This document shows positions 1 through 7,976 of a DNA stretch of 64,000 nucleotides, one piece after another (within the stretch, counting starts at the first letter, position 1; the number at the start of each line of letters is the position of its first letter). Position numbers and translations under genes: made by a program. This DNA comes from JADKCZ01 sp963786945 (GTDB lineage Bacteria; Myxococcota; Myxococcia; Myxococcales; Anaeromyxobacteraceae), in the NCBI GenBank assembly GCA_963786945.1, contig CAWBAO010000005.1, positions 744,001 through 808,000 on the forward strand, given 5' to 3'. The notes under the pieces are model-generated. The model worked only from the letters and a program-made list of their open reading frames with translations. It searched no databases and was not told where the DNA came from.

Positions 1-1367
1 CGCTCGTGGCTGGCGTGCTGGTCGATGATGACCAGGGCGCCGCCTGGCGCCTCGCAGAGCAGGTAGGTCCGGACGTGCTGGCCGAGGTAGCGGAGCGAGC
101 CGAAGTAGCCGAGCGGCCGCGCCACCTCCCCGTCCGCCCCGACGCCGAAGGCCAGCGTGGGACTCCCCGGCGGCGCGGGCGGGAAGGGCAGGAGCGCCCC
201 GCTCTCCTGCGGAGGGTGGATGGCGCGCGCCCAGGAGAGCACCGACGCGGCCTCCTCGGCGGCGAGCGAGGCGGTGTCCGTGGGGCCGTGGTCCCCGCCT
301 GACGCCGCGGCGCCCGTCCCGGGCGCCGCCGACGAGCCGCCGGCCAGGCCGAAGGCCCTGCCGGAGCGACCCAGCCAGGGGGCCGTCCTCAGCGCCGCGG
401 CCACCGCGTGGTGGATGGCGTCCTGGACCGCCCTGGCCTCGGCGAATCGGACCTCCAGCTTCTGCGGGTGGACGTTGACGTCGACGCGGTCGAGCGGCAG
501 CTCCACGAAGAGGACGCCCCCGGGGTGGCGCCCGGGGGGCAGGACACCCGCGTAGGCGCGGAGCACCGCGTGGGCCGCGGCGCGATCGCGGAAGTAGCGA
601 CCGTTGACGAAGAGGTAGAGCGAGCGACTGGTCGCCTGGGAGTGGTCGGGGGAGGTGACCACGCCGTGGACCCGCACCTCCCCGCGGGTCCCGTCGACCG
701 CCACGAAGTGGCGAGCCGCGTCGCGCCCCAGCGCCTGGGCGGCGCGCTCCCAGAGCGGCTCCCCGGCCCGCGCCGAGAGCAGCACCCGGCCTCCCGAGCG
801 GAGCGTGAGGCCGACGTCGGCCCTGGCCAGGGCGAGGCGGGTCATGGCCTCGCTGACATGGCCGGCCTCGGTGGCCGCCGCGCGCATGAACTTGCGGCGG
901 GCGGGGGTGTTGAAGAAGAGGTCGCGCACCTCGACGGTGGTGCCGCGCGGCCGGGCCACCGGGGAGGTCTCGAGCGTGGCCCCACCCTCGACCACCACGC
1001 GGGTACCCTCCCCGTCCTGGCCCGGAGACGTGTCGAGCCTCAACCGCGAGACCGAGGCGATGGCCGGCACCGCCTCGCCACGGAAGCCCATGGTGGCGAT
1101 GCTGGCCAGTCCCTCGGCGTCGCGGAGCTTGGAGGTGGCGTGGCGCTCGAGGGCCAGCAAGGCGTCGTCGCGGTCCATGCCGGCACCGTCGTCGGTGACC
1201 CGGACCAGGGAGAGCCCCCCCTCCTCGATGTCGACCGAGATGGCGTGGGCCCCGGCGTCGAGCGCGTTCTCGCAGAGCTCCTTGACCACCGAGGCCGGTC
1301 GCTCGACCACCTCGCCTGCGGCGATCTGGTTGACCAGCCCGGGGGGCAGGACTCGAATGGTGGGCAC
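1..1367 (-). CDS. mutL: DNA mismatch repair protein MutL (C-terminus beyond window edge)
   Basis: MutL is the ATPase that couples MutS mismatch recognition to strand incision. The 455 residues visible begin at GTG 1367. The N-terminal GHKL ATPase motifs are in order: ENALDAGA (33-40), DDGAGM (59-64), ATSK (77-80) and GFRGEA (94-99), followed by the RGTTVEVRDLFFNTPARRKF segment and the transducer domain with NVHPQK. A short Pro/Ala-rich linker leads to the final visible residues DQHASHE (449-455), which start the DQHA(x)2E metal-binding motif of MutL proteins with endonuclease activity. The rest of the C-terminal domain lies outside the window. No ATG lies near the conserved N-terminus, so GTG is the start. 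Family assignment is secure. Confidence 0.95.
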   Translation of the reverse strand, partial: MPTIRVLPPGLVNQIAAGEVVERPASVVKELCENALDAGAHAISVDIEEGGLSLVRVTDDGAGMDRDDALLALERHATSKLRDAEGLASIATMGFRGEAVPAIASVSRLRLDTSPGQDGEGTRVVVEGGATLETSPVARPRGTTVEVRDLFFNTPARRKFMRAAATEAGHVSEAMTRLALARADVGLTLRSGGRVLLSARAGEPLWERAAQALGRDAARHFVAVDGTRGEVRVHGVVTSPDHSQATSRSLYLFVNGRYFRDRAAAHAVLRAYAGVLPPGRHPGGVLFVELPLDRVDVNVHPQKLEVRFAEARAVQDAIHHAVAAALRTAPWLGRSGRAFGLAGGSSAAPGTGAAASGGDHGPTDTASLAAEEAASVLSWARAIHPPQESGALLPFPPAPPGSPTLAFGVGADGEVARPLGYFGSLRYLGQHVRTYLLCEAPGGALVIIDQHASHE

Positions 1368-1414
1368 GCCGTCTTCTAGCACGCGGCCCCCACGCTCACG
1401 GAGGGGCCGGCCGG

Positions 1415-2287
1415 CTAGGGCGCGGCCTCGTGGACGCCAGCGCCGCCGGGAGCCATCGGGGCCAGGTGGGCCAGCCGGATCCGCTCCGGGGGGGTCCGCA
1501 AATCCCTGACCAGGCCCACCGCCCCCAGGACCCGCAAGGCCATCCAGGACAGGTCCAGCTCCCACCAGAACCAGCCCTGGTTGGCGGTGGTCGGGTAGAA
1601 GTGGTGGTTGTTGTGCCAGCCTTCACCCAAGGTGATGAGGGCGAGCGGGAAGCTGTTGCGGGACTCGTCACCGGTCTGGTAGCGCTGGCGCCCCAGCACG
1701 TGGGCCAGCGAGTTGATGAAGAAGGTGCCGTGCCAGAGCAGCGTGGTCGAGACGAAGAAGCCCCAGAGCAGCCAGGGCCAGCCGCCGGCCAGGAAGAGGC
1801 CGAGCGCGAGCAGGGCCGGCGGGAGGGCGTGGTGGCGATCGAGGAAGCGCAGCTCGGGATGGTGGGCGAGGTCCTTGATCCGGTCGAGCCTGGTGGCGTT
1901 GTAGCGGGTCGACAGGAACCAGCCCACGTGGCTCCACCAGAAGCCGCGCTGCACCGGGGAGTGCACGTCGTCGGGGCCGTCGGAGTCGCGGTGGTGGTCC
2001 CGGTGATGGGCCGCCCACCACAGCGCGCCCTTCTGGGCCGAGGTGCCTCCGAGGAAGGCGAGCACGAACTGGAAGAGGCGGCCGGTCCGGTAGGCGCGAT
2101 GGGCGAAGTAGCGGTGGTAGCCGGCCGTGATGCCGAACATCCGGACCACGTAGGCGACCACCGCGAGCCCGACGAGGCCGGTGGTTGGAGGGGCCAGCCA
2201 CGGGGTGGCGAAGGCGACGAGATGGATGGCGATGAATGGACTGGACGCGAGCCAGTCGATGCGATCGGGATCGCGCGCGGGAGCCAT
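1415..2287 (-). CDS. Acyl-CoA/fatty acid delta-9-type desaturase
   Basis: Membrane di-iron desaturase that introduces a cis double bond into acyl chains and so adjusts membrane fluidity. The 290-residue protein has the three histidine boxes of the stearoyl-CoA desaturase family: HRYFAH (58-63), HRDHH (95-99) and HNNHH (225-229). Hydrophobic segments near residues 17-50, 71-82, 153-175 and 176-195 fit the usual four-helix layout. ATG 2287 gives the normal family length. It is codirectional with mutL and divergent from the small gene at 2511. Substrate (acyl-CoA or acyl-lipid) and position specificity are inferred from family only. Confidence 0.9.
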   Translation of the reverse strand: MAPARDPDRIDWLASSPFIAIHLVAFATPWLAPPTTGLVGLAVVAYVVRMFGITAGYHRYFAHRAYRTGRLFQFVLAFLGGTSAQKGALWWAAHHRDHHRDSDGPDDVHSPVQRGFWWSHVGWFLSTRYNATRLDRIKDLAHHPELRFLDRHHALPPALLALGLFLAGGWPWLLWGFFVSTTLLWHGTFFINSLAHVLGRQRYQTGDESRNSFPLALITLGEGWHNNHHFYPTTANQGWFWWELDLSWMALRVLGAVGLVRDLRTPPERIRLAHLAPMAPGGAGVHEAAP

Positions 2288-2412
2288 GGTCCCTATGTGC
2301 GCCCGCCGGGTCACGGGCGTGTCATGAAGACCCGTCTCCTCCCGTTTCTCCCGTCCGTGCGCCGTGACCCGTTTCCACCCCCCTCGGCGGTCGGGACGGG
2401 CGCGACGACCCC

Positions 2413-2447
2413 TCGGCCTTGACACGGCACCGCATGGAGACAGGATC
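2413..2447 (+). promoter_or_regulatory. Candidate promoter of the 2511 small gene
   Basis: A perfect -35 box TTGACA at 2419-2424 is followed 16 bp later by CAGGAT (2441-2446), a 3-of-6 match to the -10 consensus. It sits about 65 nt ahead of the start of the small gene. Read by eye only. Confidence 0.4.
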
Positions 2448-2510
2448 CGCTTCGTCCCTGGCGGGCGCTGGGCTATCTTGCTGGGCCCAAGGCAACCAAA
2501 GGAGCTATCG

Positions 2511-2771
2511 ATGGCAGGCGCAACGGTGAATGGCATCTCGTGCCGCGTGACGGCGGACAAGGACCTGGGGGACAGCTGGGCGATCGCGGTGGTCCCACCC
2601 GCCGGCACGCCCCTCGCGCCGCGGATCGTCAAGCTGCAGGGGAATGACCGTGCCGCCGTGATCAAGGGGGCGCTCACCCTGCTCAAGGCCGCCGGACAGA
2701 TCGACAGCTTCGAGCTCGATCCGCCCCCTCCGGCTCCCGAGGCGGTCGCCGCGACGCCCACGGCACCGTAG
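2511..2771 (+). CDS. Small hypothetical protein (86 aa)
   Basis: I do not recognise this protein. It starts at ATG 2511 behind a clear ribosome site, AAAGGAG at 2498-2504. It has an alternating beta-like N-terminal half (VNGISCRVTADKD, SWAIAVVPP), then a helix-like stretch around residues 45-60 and a Pro/Ala tail. There is no signal peptide or cysteine cluster. A longer reading from further upstream would ignore the ribosome site, so the short start is preferred. It converges with the CinA-like gene, 13 nt away. Confidence 0.6.
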   Translation: MAGATVNGISCRVTADKDLGDSWAIAVVPPAGTPLAPRIVKLQGNDRAAVIKGALTLLKAAGQIDSFELDPPPPAPEAVAATPTAP

Positions 2772-2784
2772 GAGCGACCCCCCG

Positions 2785-3537
2785 CTACTCCCGGTCGGGT
2801 CGGGACACCCGGACCACGGAGGTCGCCGGCAGCACCCGCAGGAGCGCCTCCAGCGCGGCCAGCACCGCCGCCAGCTCGCGGGATTCCACCGTGACCTTGA
2901 TGGAGTGGTCGGCATCGTCGAACCGCGGATAGCTCCCCACGTCGACGCTCGGATGGGCGGCGGCGATGCCCGCCAGGAGGGGGGCCACCTCGTCCTCGGC
3001 CCCGGTGAGGAACACGCTGGCCAGGTGGAACGGGGCCCCGCCCAGGGCCCCGGCGAACCTGTCGAACTGGTAGCGCAGGAACTTCGGGACCCCCGGCAGC
3101 ATGACCACGCCGTCGCAGACCAGCGTCGGGAACGCCGGGTCCCCCATCAGCTCCGTCCCCTCGGGGACGTCCGCCATCCGCAGCCCCGCCTCGGGCATCT
3201 CCACGCCGCGCAGCCGTCGGTGGATGGCCCGATAGGCCTCCGCCAGGCGGTGGTCCCGGATCACCGGCCTTCCCAGCGCCGCGGCCACCGCCGCCACGGT
3301 CACGTCGTCGTGGGTGGGCCCGACGCCGCCGGAGGTGATGACCCACCCCACCCGCGGCCGGTCCCGCTGCAGGGCCTCGACAATCTCCTCCACCCGGTCG
3401 CGGACCGTCTGGATCGAGCGCAGCTCGATGCCCAGCTCGTGCAGCCGCCCGGCCAGCCAGGGGCCGTTCTCGTCGACCACCTTGGCGGAGAGCACCTCGT
3501 TCCCCACCACCACCAGCGACGCGGACGGGGCTCGCAT
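2785..3537 (-). CDS. CinA-like molybdopterin-binding domain protein
   Basis: A 250-residue protein of the MoaB/MogA/CinA N-terminal fold (MoCF_biosynth). The opening segment VVVGNEVLSAKVVDENGPWL (9-28) and the signature TSGGVGPTHDD (about residues 68-78) are those of competence/damage-inducible protein A and of the FAD-synthase-associated MoaB domain. The C-terminal nicotinamide-nucleotide deamidase domain of full CinA is absent, so a pyrophosphatase-type or cofactor-binding role is more likely than NMN deamidation. It lies just downstream of tmk on the same strand (17 nt gap). Exact substrate unknown. Confidence 0.8.
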   Translation of the reverse strand: MRAPSASLVVVGNEVLSAKVVDENGPWLAGRLHELGIELRSIQTVRDRVEEIVEALQRDRPRVGWVITSGGVGPTHDDVTVAAVAAALGRPVIRDHRLAEAYRAIHRRLRGVEMPEAGLRMADVPEGTELMGDPAFPTLVCDGVVMLPGVPKFLRYQFDRFAGALGGAPFHLASVFLTGAEDEVAPLLAGIAAAHPSVDVGSYPRFDDADHSIKVTVESRELAAVLAALEALLRVLPATSVVRVSRPDRE

Positions 3538-3554
3538 CCAGGCCTCCTCGCCGC

Positions 3555-4193
3555 CTACCGCCGCCGCAGCGTCGCCACCAGCCGGCCCACGGCCTCGGCG
3601 ACGACCTCGACGGGCTGCTCGCCATCCAGCACCTCGATGCGCTGCCCTCCCGCCTGCAGCGAGCTCACCGCCCGCTCGTAGCTCAGCGCCACCTGGCGCT
3701 GGAAGGCGTCCACCTCGTAGAGCTCCGGCGTGGTCCCGGCGCCTCGGCGTCGCCCCAGCGCCATCCCGGGGCGGACGCGCAGGAAGATGGTCAGGTCCGG
3801 GGCCCGCGCCCGGCCGTTGATCTCCTCGACCCAGGCCGCGTCCCCGGTGGTGACGGACTGGTAGGCCAGCGAGGAGAGCGTGTACCGGTCGGACACCACG
3901 TCCTCTCCGGCCGCCAGCCGGGGCAGCACCTCGGCGGAGAGGTGATCGAGCCGGTCGGCGGCGAAGAGGAGCGCCAGCGCATGCGGATCGAAGCCGTCCC
4001 CCGCCCCGCCGTTGATCCGCTTCTGCAGCACCTGGCGCAGCAGCGACCCCACCGGTCCTCCGGATGGCTCGGCGGTCACGTGGGCCCTCCGGCCCGCCGC
4101 CCGCAGCCGCTCCCCGAGCAGCCTGGACTGCGTGGTCGTCCCCGCCCCGTCGAGCCCTTCGAGGACGAGGAAGCGACCCGCCGGGCGGCTCAC
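3555..4193 (-). CDS. tmk: Thymidylate kinase
   Basis: Phosphorylates dTMP to dTDP for DNA synthesis. The 212-residue protein carries the nucleoside-monophosphate kinase pattern: P-loop region GLDGAGTTTQ near the N-terminus, the DR(Y) motif DRYTLSSLAYQ, and a LID-like segment with RRRGAG. The start is GTG 4193, which overlaps the upstream gene's TGA (4190-4192) as GTGA, so translation is probably coupled. Notable: the P-loop lysine expected in GxxGxGKTT is a threonine here; the DNA reads ACG ACC ACG without ambiguity. Length and the other motifs are normal, so this looks like a divergent clade, not a broken gene. Confidence 0.9.
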   Translation of the reverse strand: MSRPAGRFLVLEGLDGAGTTTQSRLLGERLRAAGRRAHVTAEPSGGPVGSLLRQVLQKRINGGAGDGFDPHALALLFAADRLDHLSAEVLPRLAAGEDVVSDRYTLSSLAYQSVTTGDAAWVEEINGRARAPDLTIFLRVRPGMALGRRRGAGTTPELYEVDAFQRQVALSYERAVSSLQAGGQRIEVLDGEQPVEVVAEAVGRLVATLRRR

Positions 4194-4555
4194 GTGTCCA
4201 GCCCCAGCTCCTTGCGGAGCGCCAGCAGGCGGTGGAACTTCTGCTCCTCGACCACGCGCAGCGAGCGGGCGCGGAGGAACTCCCGGATCGTGAATCCGAC
4301 CAGCACGGCCGCCACGACGAGCGCCATGAGGAACCACATCGGCATCCCCGGCGGGGGCGCCACCTTCCTCACCGGCAGCCAGCCCCACCGGTCCCACGCC
4401 AGCTTGGCGGTGAGGCCCACCGAGATGAAGGCGAAGAAGGCCAGCACCCCCCCGTTCTGGACGTGATCCACCGAGCGGCGGGTCCCGATCTCCTCGGCGA
4501 TCCGGTCGTGCTCGACCCGCAGCGCCGCGCGGCGATCCTCTTCCTGCGTCGGCAT
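4190..4555 (-). CDS. Hypothetical membrane protein, two transmembrane helices
   Basis: A 121-residue protein with no recognised family. It has two hydrophobic segments, around residues 36-52 (GGVLAFFAFISVGLTAKLA) and 73-90 (MWFLMALVVAAVLVGFTI), a charged N-terminal helix and a basic/acidic C-terminal tail that could form a short coiled coil. It lies 3 nt downstream of thrC and overlaps tmk by 4 nt, so it is probably cotranscribed with both. No function is proposed. Confidence 0.7.
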   Translation of the reverse strand: MPTQEEDRRAALRVEHDRIAEEIGTRRSVDHVQNGGVLAFFAFISVGLTAKLAWDRWGWLPVRKVAPPPGMPMWFLMALVVAAVLVGFTIREFLRARSLRVVEEQKFHRLLALRKELGLDT

Positions 4556-4558
4556 CGA

Positions 4559-5944
4559 TCAGCCCTTCGTGGCACGCCCGTGGCGGGCGGCGATGGCATC
4601 CTGCACGGCGCCCAGCGTGGCGGCGACCCGGAGCGCGGGGTTGCGGAGCGGCGACCGGAGCCCGGGCAGCGTCTGGTCATGGTAGCCGACCTTGAAGTCG
4701 GAGAACTTGAGCCCGTGCGCCGTGGAGATGACCACCACCCGCTCGCCCGCCTTGATGGTGCCGCGGCCCGCCAGCTTCTCCAGCGCGGCCAGGGCCACCC
4801 CGGTGTGCGGGCAGGTGAAGAGGCCGGCCCGGTCGGCGCGTGCGGCCGCGTCGGCCAGCTCCTGCTCGCTGGCCTGCTCCACCAGGCCGTCCATGGCCTG
4901 GAGCGCCCGCAGCGCCCTCCCGGCCGAGACCGGCGCCCCGATCTGGATGGCCGAGGCCAGCGTCTTCCGGGCCGTCATCGGCGGCACCACCACGCCCGGC
5001 CCGGCCCGGACCCCGGCCGCCGTGGTGGCCTGGTAGAGCGGATTGGCGTGCTCGGCCTGCGCCACCACCAGCCGGGGCATCCGCTCGATCAGCCCCAGCG
5101 CCTTCATCATGGTGAACCCCTTGCCCACCGCGCTGGCGTTGCCCAGGTTGCCGCCCGGGATCACCACCCAGTCCGGCGGCGTCCAGCCCAGCTGCTGGGC
5201 GATCTCGATGGAGGCGGTCTTCTGCCCCTCGATGCGGAGCGAGTTCATGGAGTTGGCGAGGTAGATGTCCGGCGTCTCGGAGAGCGCCTGCACCACCTTC
5301 ATGCAGCCGTCGAAGTCGGTGTCGAGCTCCAGCACCAGCGCGCCGTTCGAGATGGGCTGGACCAGCTGCGCGGTGGAGATCTTCCCTCGCGGCAGCAGCA
5401 CCACGCTGGGGATGCCGGCCGCGGCGCAGTAGGCCGAGAGCGCCGCCGAGGTGTCCCCGGTCGAGGCGCAGGCCACGGCGCGGATGGGAGTGCCGCGCGC
5501 CCGCATCTCCTGCACCGCCGACACCAGCACCGTCATCCCCAGGTCCTTGAAGGACCCGGTGTGGGTGACGCCGCACTCCTTGACCCAGACGTCCTCGAGC
5601 CCCAGCTCGCGGGCGTAGCGATCGACGCGGAGCAGCGGGCTGCCGCCCTCGTACATCGACACCACGTTGGCGTCGGACAGCTGCGGGTAGACCAGCTCCT
5701 TCTTCCCCCACACGCCCGAGCCGAACGGCCATGGTCCCAGCTTGAACCGGCCGTCGAAGAGGGCCTTCCACTCCCCGGCGCTCCGGGTGCGGAGCGCGGC
5801 CAGGTCGTGCTCCACCTCGAGCAGGCCCCCACACCTGGGACAGCGGTAGATCACCTCGGTCAGCGGCGCGTGGAAGTCGCACCCCTCCCCGCAGGTGAAG
5901 CTGGCGGCGAAGGGCGGGGCGGCGGGGGCGGGCGAGGCGGTCAT
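4559..5944 (-). CDS. thrC: Threonine synthase
   Basis: PLP enzyme converting O-phosphohomoserine to threonine. The 461-residue protein begins with a zinc-ribbon-like segment (C18, C22, C35, C38), followed by the type-II PLP fold. The PLP lysine is in HTGSFKD (K133), with ACASTGDTSAAL and a glycine-rich PGGNLGNASA phosphate loop downstream. The start is ATG 5944; there is no convincing Shine-Dalgarno sequence and the candidate promoter's transcript would start only a few bases upstream. It is first in a unit with the two-TM protein, tmk and the CinA-like gene. Confidence 0.93.
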   Translation of the reverse strand: MTASPAPAAPPFAASFTCGEGCDFHAPLTEVIYRCPRCGGLLEVEHDLAALRTRSAGEWKALFDGRFKLGPWPFGSGVWGKKELVYPQLSDANVVSMYEGGSPLLRVDRYARELGLEDVWVKECGVTHTGSFKDLGMTVLVSAVQEMRARGTPIRAVACASTGDTSAALSAYCAAAGIPSVVLLPRGKISTAQLVQPISNGALVLELDTDFDGCMKVVQALSETPDIYLANSMNSLRIEGQKTASIEIAQQLGWTPPDWVVIPGGNLGNASAVGKGFTMMKALGLIERMPRLVVAQAEHANPLYQATTAAGVRAGPGVVVPPMTARKTLASAIQIGAPVSAGRALRALQAMDGLVEQASEQELADAAARADRAGLFTCPHTGVALAALEKLAGRGTIKAGERVVVISTAHGLKFSDFKVGYHDQTLPGLRSPLRNPALRVAATLGAVQDAIAARHGRATKG

Positions 5945-5956
5945 GGTGGGGCAAGC

Positions 5957-5985
5957 ACTCTGCGACGTGGACGGCCGGTTTTCAA
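5957..5985 (-). promoter_or_regulatory. Candidate thrC promoter
   Basis: On the minus strand, TTGAAA (5985-5980), 17 bp, then CAGAGT (5962-5957). The predicted transcript start near 5950 leaves a leader of about 6 nt, so thrC may be nearly leaderless. The -10 match is only 3 of 6. Confidence 0.4.
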
Positions 5986-6000
5986 GGGTGGGCGGGGAGA

Positions 6001-6537
6001 TCACCCGACCAGGTGGCGGGCGCCGCAGGCGGGGCAGCTGGGCCGGGTGATGGGCGTCCCGCAGGAGCAGAGGCGCGGCCCCGGCACCGGGGCTCCCGGA
6101 CCCGGACCCGGCTCGATCTGCAGCCGCATGCCGCACCGCCCGCAGAGTCGCTCGCCGGGCCCGGCCGGCGTCCGGCAGTAGCGGCACACGGGGAAGAGCG
6201 GCAGCTCGGTGCGCTGGTCGCCGGATGGCGGCGCCGCGGTCGGCTCGAGGTCCGGCACCAGCTCCCCGGTCGCCTCCGCCGGTGGCGCCAGGGTCGGCTC
6301 CAGCTCGACGAGGCGCATCTCCGGAACCGGGCCGGCCGCCGCCTGCAGCGTCGGCTCCAGCTCCGGGAGGAGCGCCACCTCGCCCGCCGCCAGGTCGGAC
6401 CCCAGCGCGGTGGGCTCCAGGCCGTCGAGCGGCGTCACCGGCTGGTCGACGCCGCCGAAGGCCGCCAGCGCGCGCCCGCACACGTCGCACTCGGCCCCGG
6501 CGTCCTGTGGGTGCTCGCAGACCGGGCAGGTGATCAC
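6001..6537 (-). CDS. Zinc-ribbon protein with LEPT repeats
   Basis: A 178-residue protein of unknown function made of cysteine pairs around a low-complexity centre. The N-terminal ribbon is CPVC ... CDVC (residues 4-20), a second is CRYC ... CGRC, and a third is CSCG ... CPAC at the C-terminus. Between them the tetrapeptide LEPT occurs four times within about 65 residues of acidic, Pro/Ala-rich sequence. There is no signal peptide, so a cytoplasmic adaptor or scaffold role is possible but unproven. GTG 6537 overlaps the aminotransferase stop (TGA 6534-6536), indicating translational coupling. Confidence 0.75.
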   Translation of the reverse strand: MITCPVCEHPQDAGAECDVCGRALAAFGGVDQPVTPLDGLEPTALGSDLAAGEVALLPELEPTLQAAAGPVPEMRLVELEPTLAPPAEATGELVPDLEPTAAPPSGDQRTELPLFPVCRYCRTPAGPGERLCGRCGMRLQIEPGPGPGAPVPGPRLCSCGTPITRPSCPACGARHLVG

Positions 6538-7913
6538 CGGCCCTCCGCCGCGCGCCGGGTGAAGCGGGCGTGGAACTCGCCCATCCGGCGAACCACCTCC
6601 TCGATGCGATCGAGGGGCGGCAGGATGGTGGTCCGCAGGTGCCAGGTCCCGGCCCGCTGGCCGAAGCCGGTGCCGTCCACCACGCAGATCCCGGTCTCCT
6701 CCAGCAGCGCCATGCAGTACTCGACGTCGGTGACGCCGGGCGGCAACGTGATGCGAGGGAAGGCGTACATGGCGCCGGCCACCGGCTGGCAGTGGATCCC
6801 CGGCACCGCGTTCAGCCCGCGCTCCACGATCCCGGCCTTGCGCGCCAGCGGCTCCAGCACCTCGCGCTTCTCCTTCGCCCAGAGCGCATGGGACGGGTCC
6901 CCCGGCCTGGGCGGCCGCACCTGCAGGTAGAGCACCACCTGGCCGGCGGTGTTGGCGCACAGCGCCACCGACTGGAGCTTGGCGAGCTCGGCCTGCACGT
7001 CGGCCGGCACGTGGCGGCACTCCACGTACCCGCCCCGGTGCCCGCACTCGCCGAGGTAGCCCTTCGACGTCGAGTGGAAGCTGAACAGCGACAGGTCGCT
7101 CCAGCCCAGCCGCGCCAGCACCCTGGCGAAGGAGACGAAGCGCGCCCCGGCCCGGTAGACGTTGTCCTGGTAGACCTCGTCGGCCAGCACGGCCAGGTCA
7201 TGGGCCCGCGCGAACTCCAGCACCAGCTCGACGTTGCGCTCGTCGAGCACCGCGCCGGTGGGGTTCCCCGGGTTGATGACCACGATGGCCCGCGGCCGGA
7301 TCCCCTGGGCCAGCGCGGCCGCGTGGGCGGCCTCCAGCGTGGCGCGGGAGAAGCCCCAGTCGGCGGCCTCGTCCAGCTCGTAGGGCAGCGCCGTCCCCTC
7401 GTAGAGCGCGATGGTGGCCGAGTAGAGCGGGTACTGGGGGATGGGGATGAGGATGCCGTCCCGGGGGCCCGAGATCAGCATGCGCAGCACCGACTGCACC
7501 GCCTTGCTGGCGCCGTCGGTCAGGTAGATGGCCTCGGGATCCGCCGCCAGCCCGTCGCGCTCGGAGATGAAGGCCGCCACCGCCTCCCGGACGAAGCGGA
7601 ACCCCTTGCTCTCGGTGTAGACCCCCAGCCCGTGCTGGCTGCGCGCCGCGATGGTGCGGGCCACCTCGACCACGTCGGAGGGGAAGGTCCCCGCCGGCAC
7701 CCGCTCCAGCAGCTCCGGGTACTCGGCCAGGGCCAGCACCTGGCGCACCCAGGTGAGGGGACGCTGGCCCAGCGACTGCGGGTTGCCGATGTTGCAGAAG
7801 ATGATCTCGCGCCCGGCGCGCTCCAGCTCGGCGGCGCGGGCCACGATGGGGCCGCGCACGGCGTACTGGGTGGAGCGGACCTGCGGCGAGATGTCTTCCA
7901 GCCTGAGCGCCAT
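6534..7913 (-). CDS. Alanine aminotransferase-type transaminase (class I/II)
   Basis: A 459-residue fold-type I PLP aminotransferase that resembles the eukaryotic alanine transaminase branch more than bacterial AlaA. The N-terminus ISPQVRSTQYAVRGPI and NIGNPQ are typical of that branch. NPGNPTG is at 214-220, the ADEVYQDNVY segment around 244-253, and the PLP lysine is K284 in STSKGYLGE, followed by the GECGHRGGY loop. It most likely interconverts alanine/2-oxoglutarate and pyruvate/glutamate. The start is ATG 7913. The downstream zinc-ribbon gene overlaps its stop codon. Confidence 0.88.
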   Translation of the reverse strand: MALRLEDISPQVRSTQYAVRGPIVARAAELERAGREIIFCNIGNPQSLGQRPLTWVRQVLALAEYPELLERVPAGTFPSDVVEVARTIAARSQHGLGVYTESKGFRFVREAVAAFISERDGLAADPEAIYLTDGASKAVQSVLRMLISGPRDGILIPIPQYPLYSATIALYEGTALPYELDEAADWGFSRATLEAAHAAALAQGIRPRAIVVINPGNPTGAVLDERNVELVLEFARAHDLAVLADEVYQDNVYRAGARFVSFARVLARLGWSDLSLFSFHSTSKGYLGECGHRGGYVECRHVPADVQAELAKLQSVALCANTAGQVVLYLQVRPPRPGDPSHALWAKEKREVLEPLARKAGIVERGLNAVPGIHCQPVAGAMYAFPRITLPPGVTDVEYCMALLEETGICVVDGTGFGQRAGTWHLRTTILPPLDRIEEVVRRMGEFHARFTRRAAEGR

Positions 7914-7958
7914 TCGGCAAGCCTCCGAGGGGCGGCGCGCCCACCGCGCCGGGCTCTT

Positions 7959-7967
7959 CAGTCTAGC
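7959..7967 (-). promoter_or_regulatory. Candidate extended -10 element ahead of the aminotransferase
   Basis: TGCTAGACT on the minus strand is an extended -10 (TG-n-TAGACT), 46 nt before the start codon, in the gap after recG. No good -35 box is visible. Confidence 0.35.
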
Positions 7968-7976
7968 AGATCCGCC

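Noticed and set aside
32..3000. Plus-strand frames over mutL and the desaturase
   Set aside because: They are shadows of genes with clear motifs on the minus strand.
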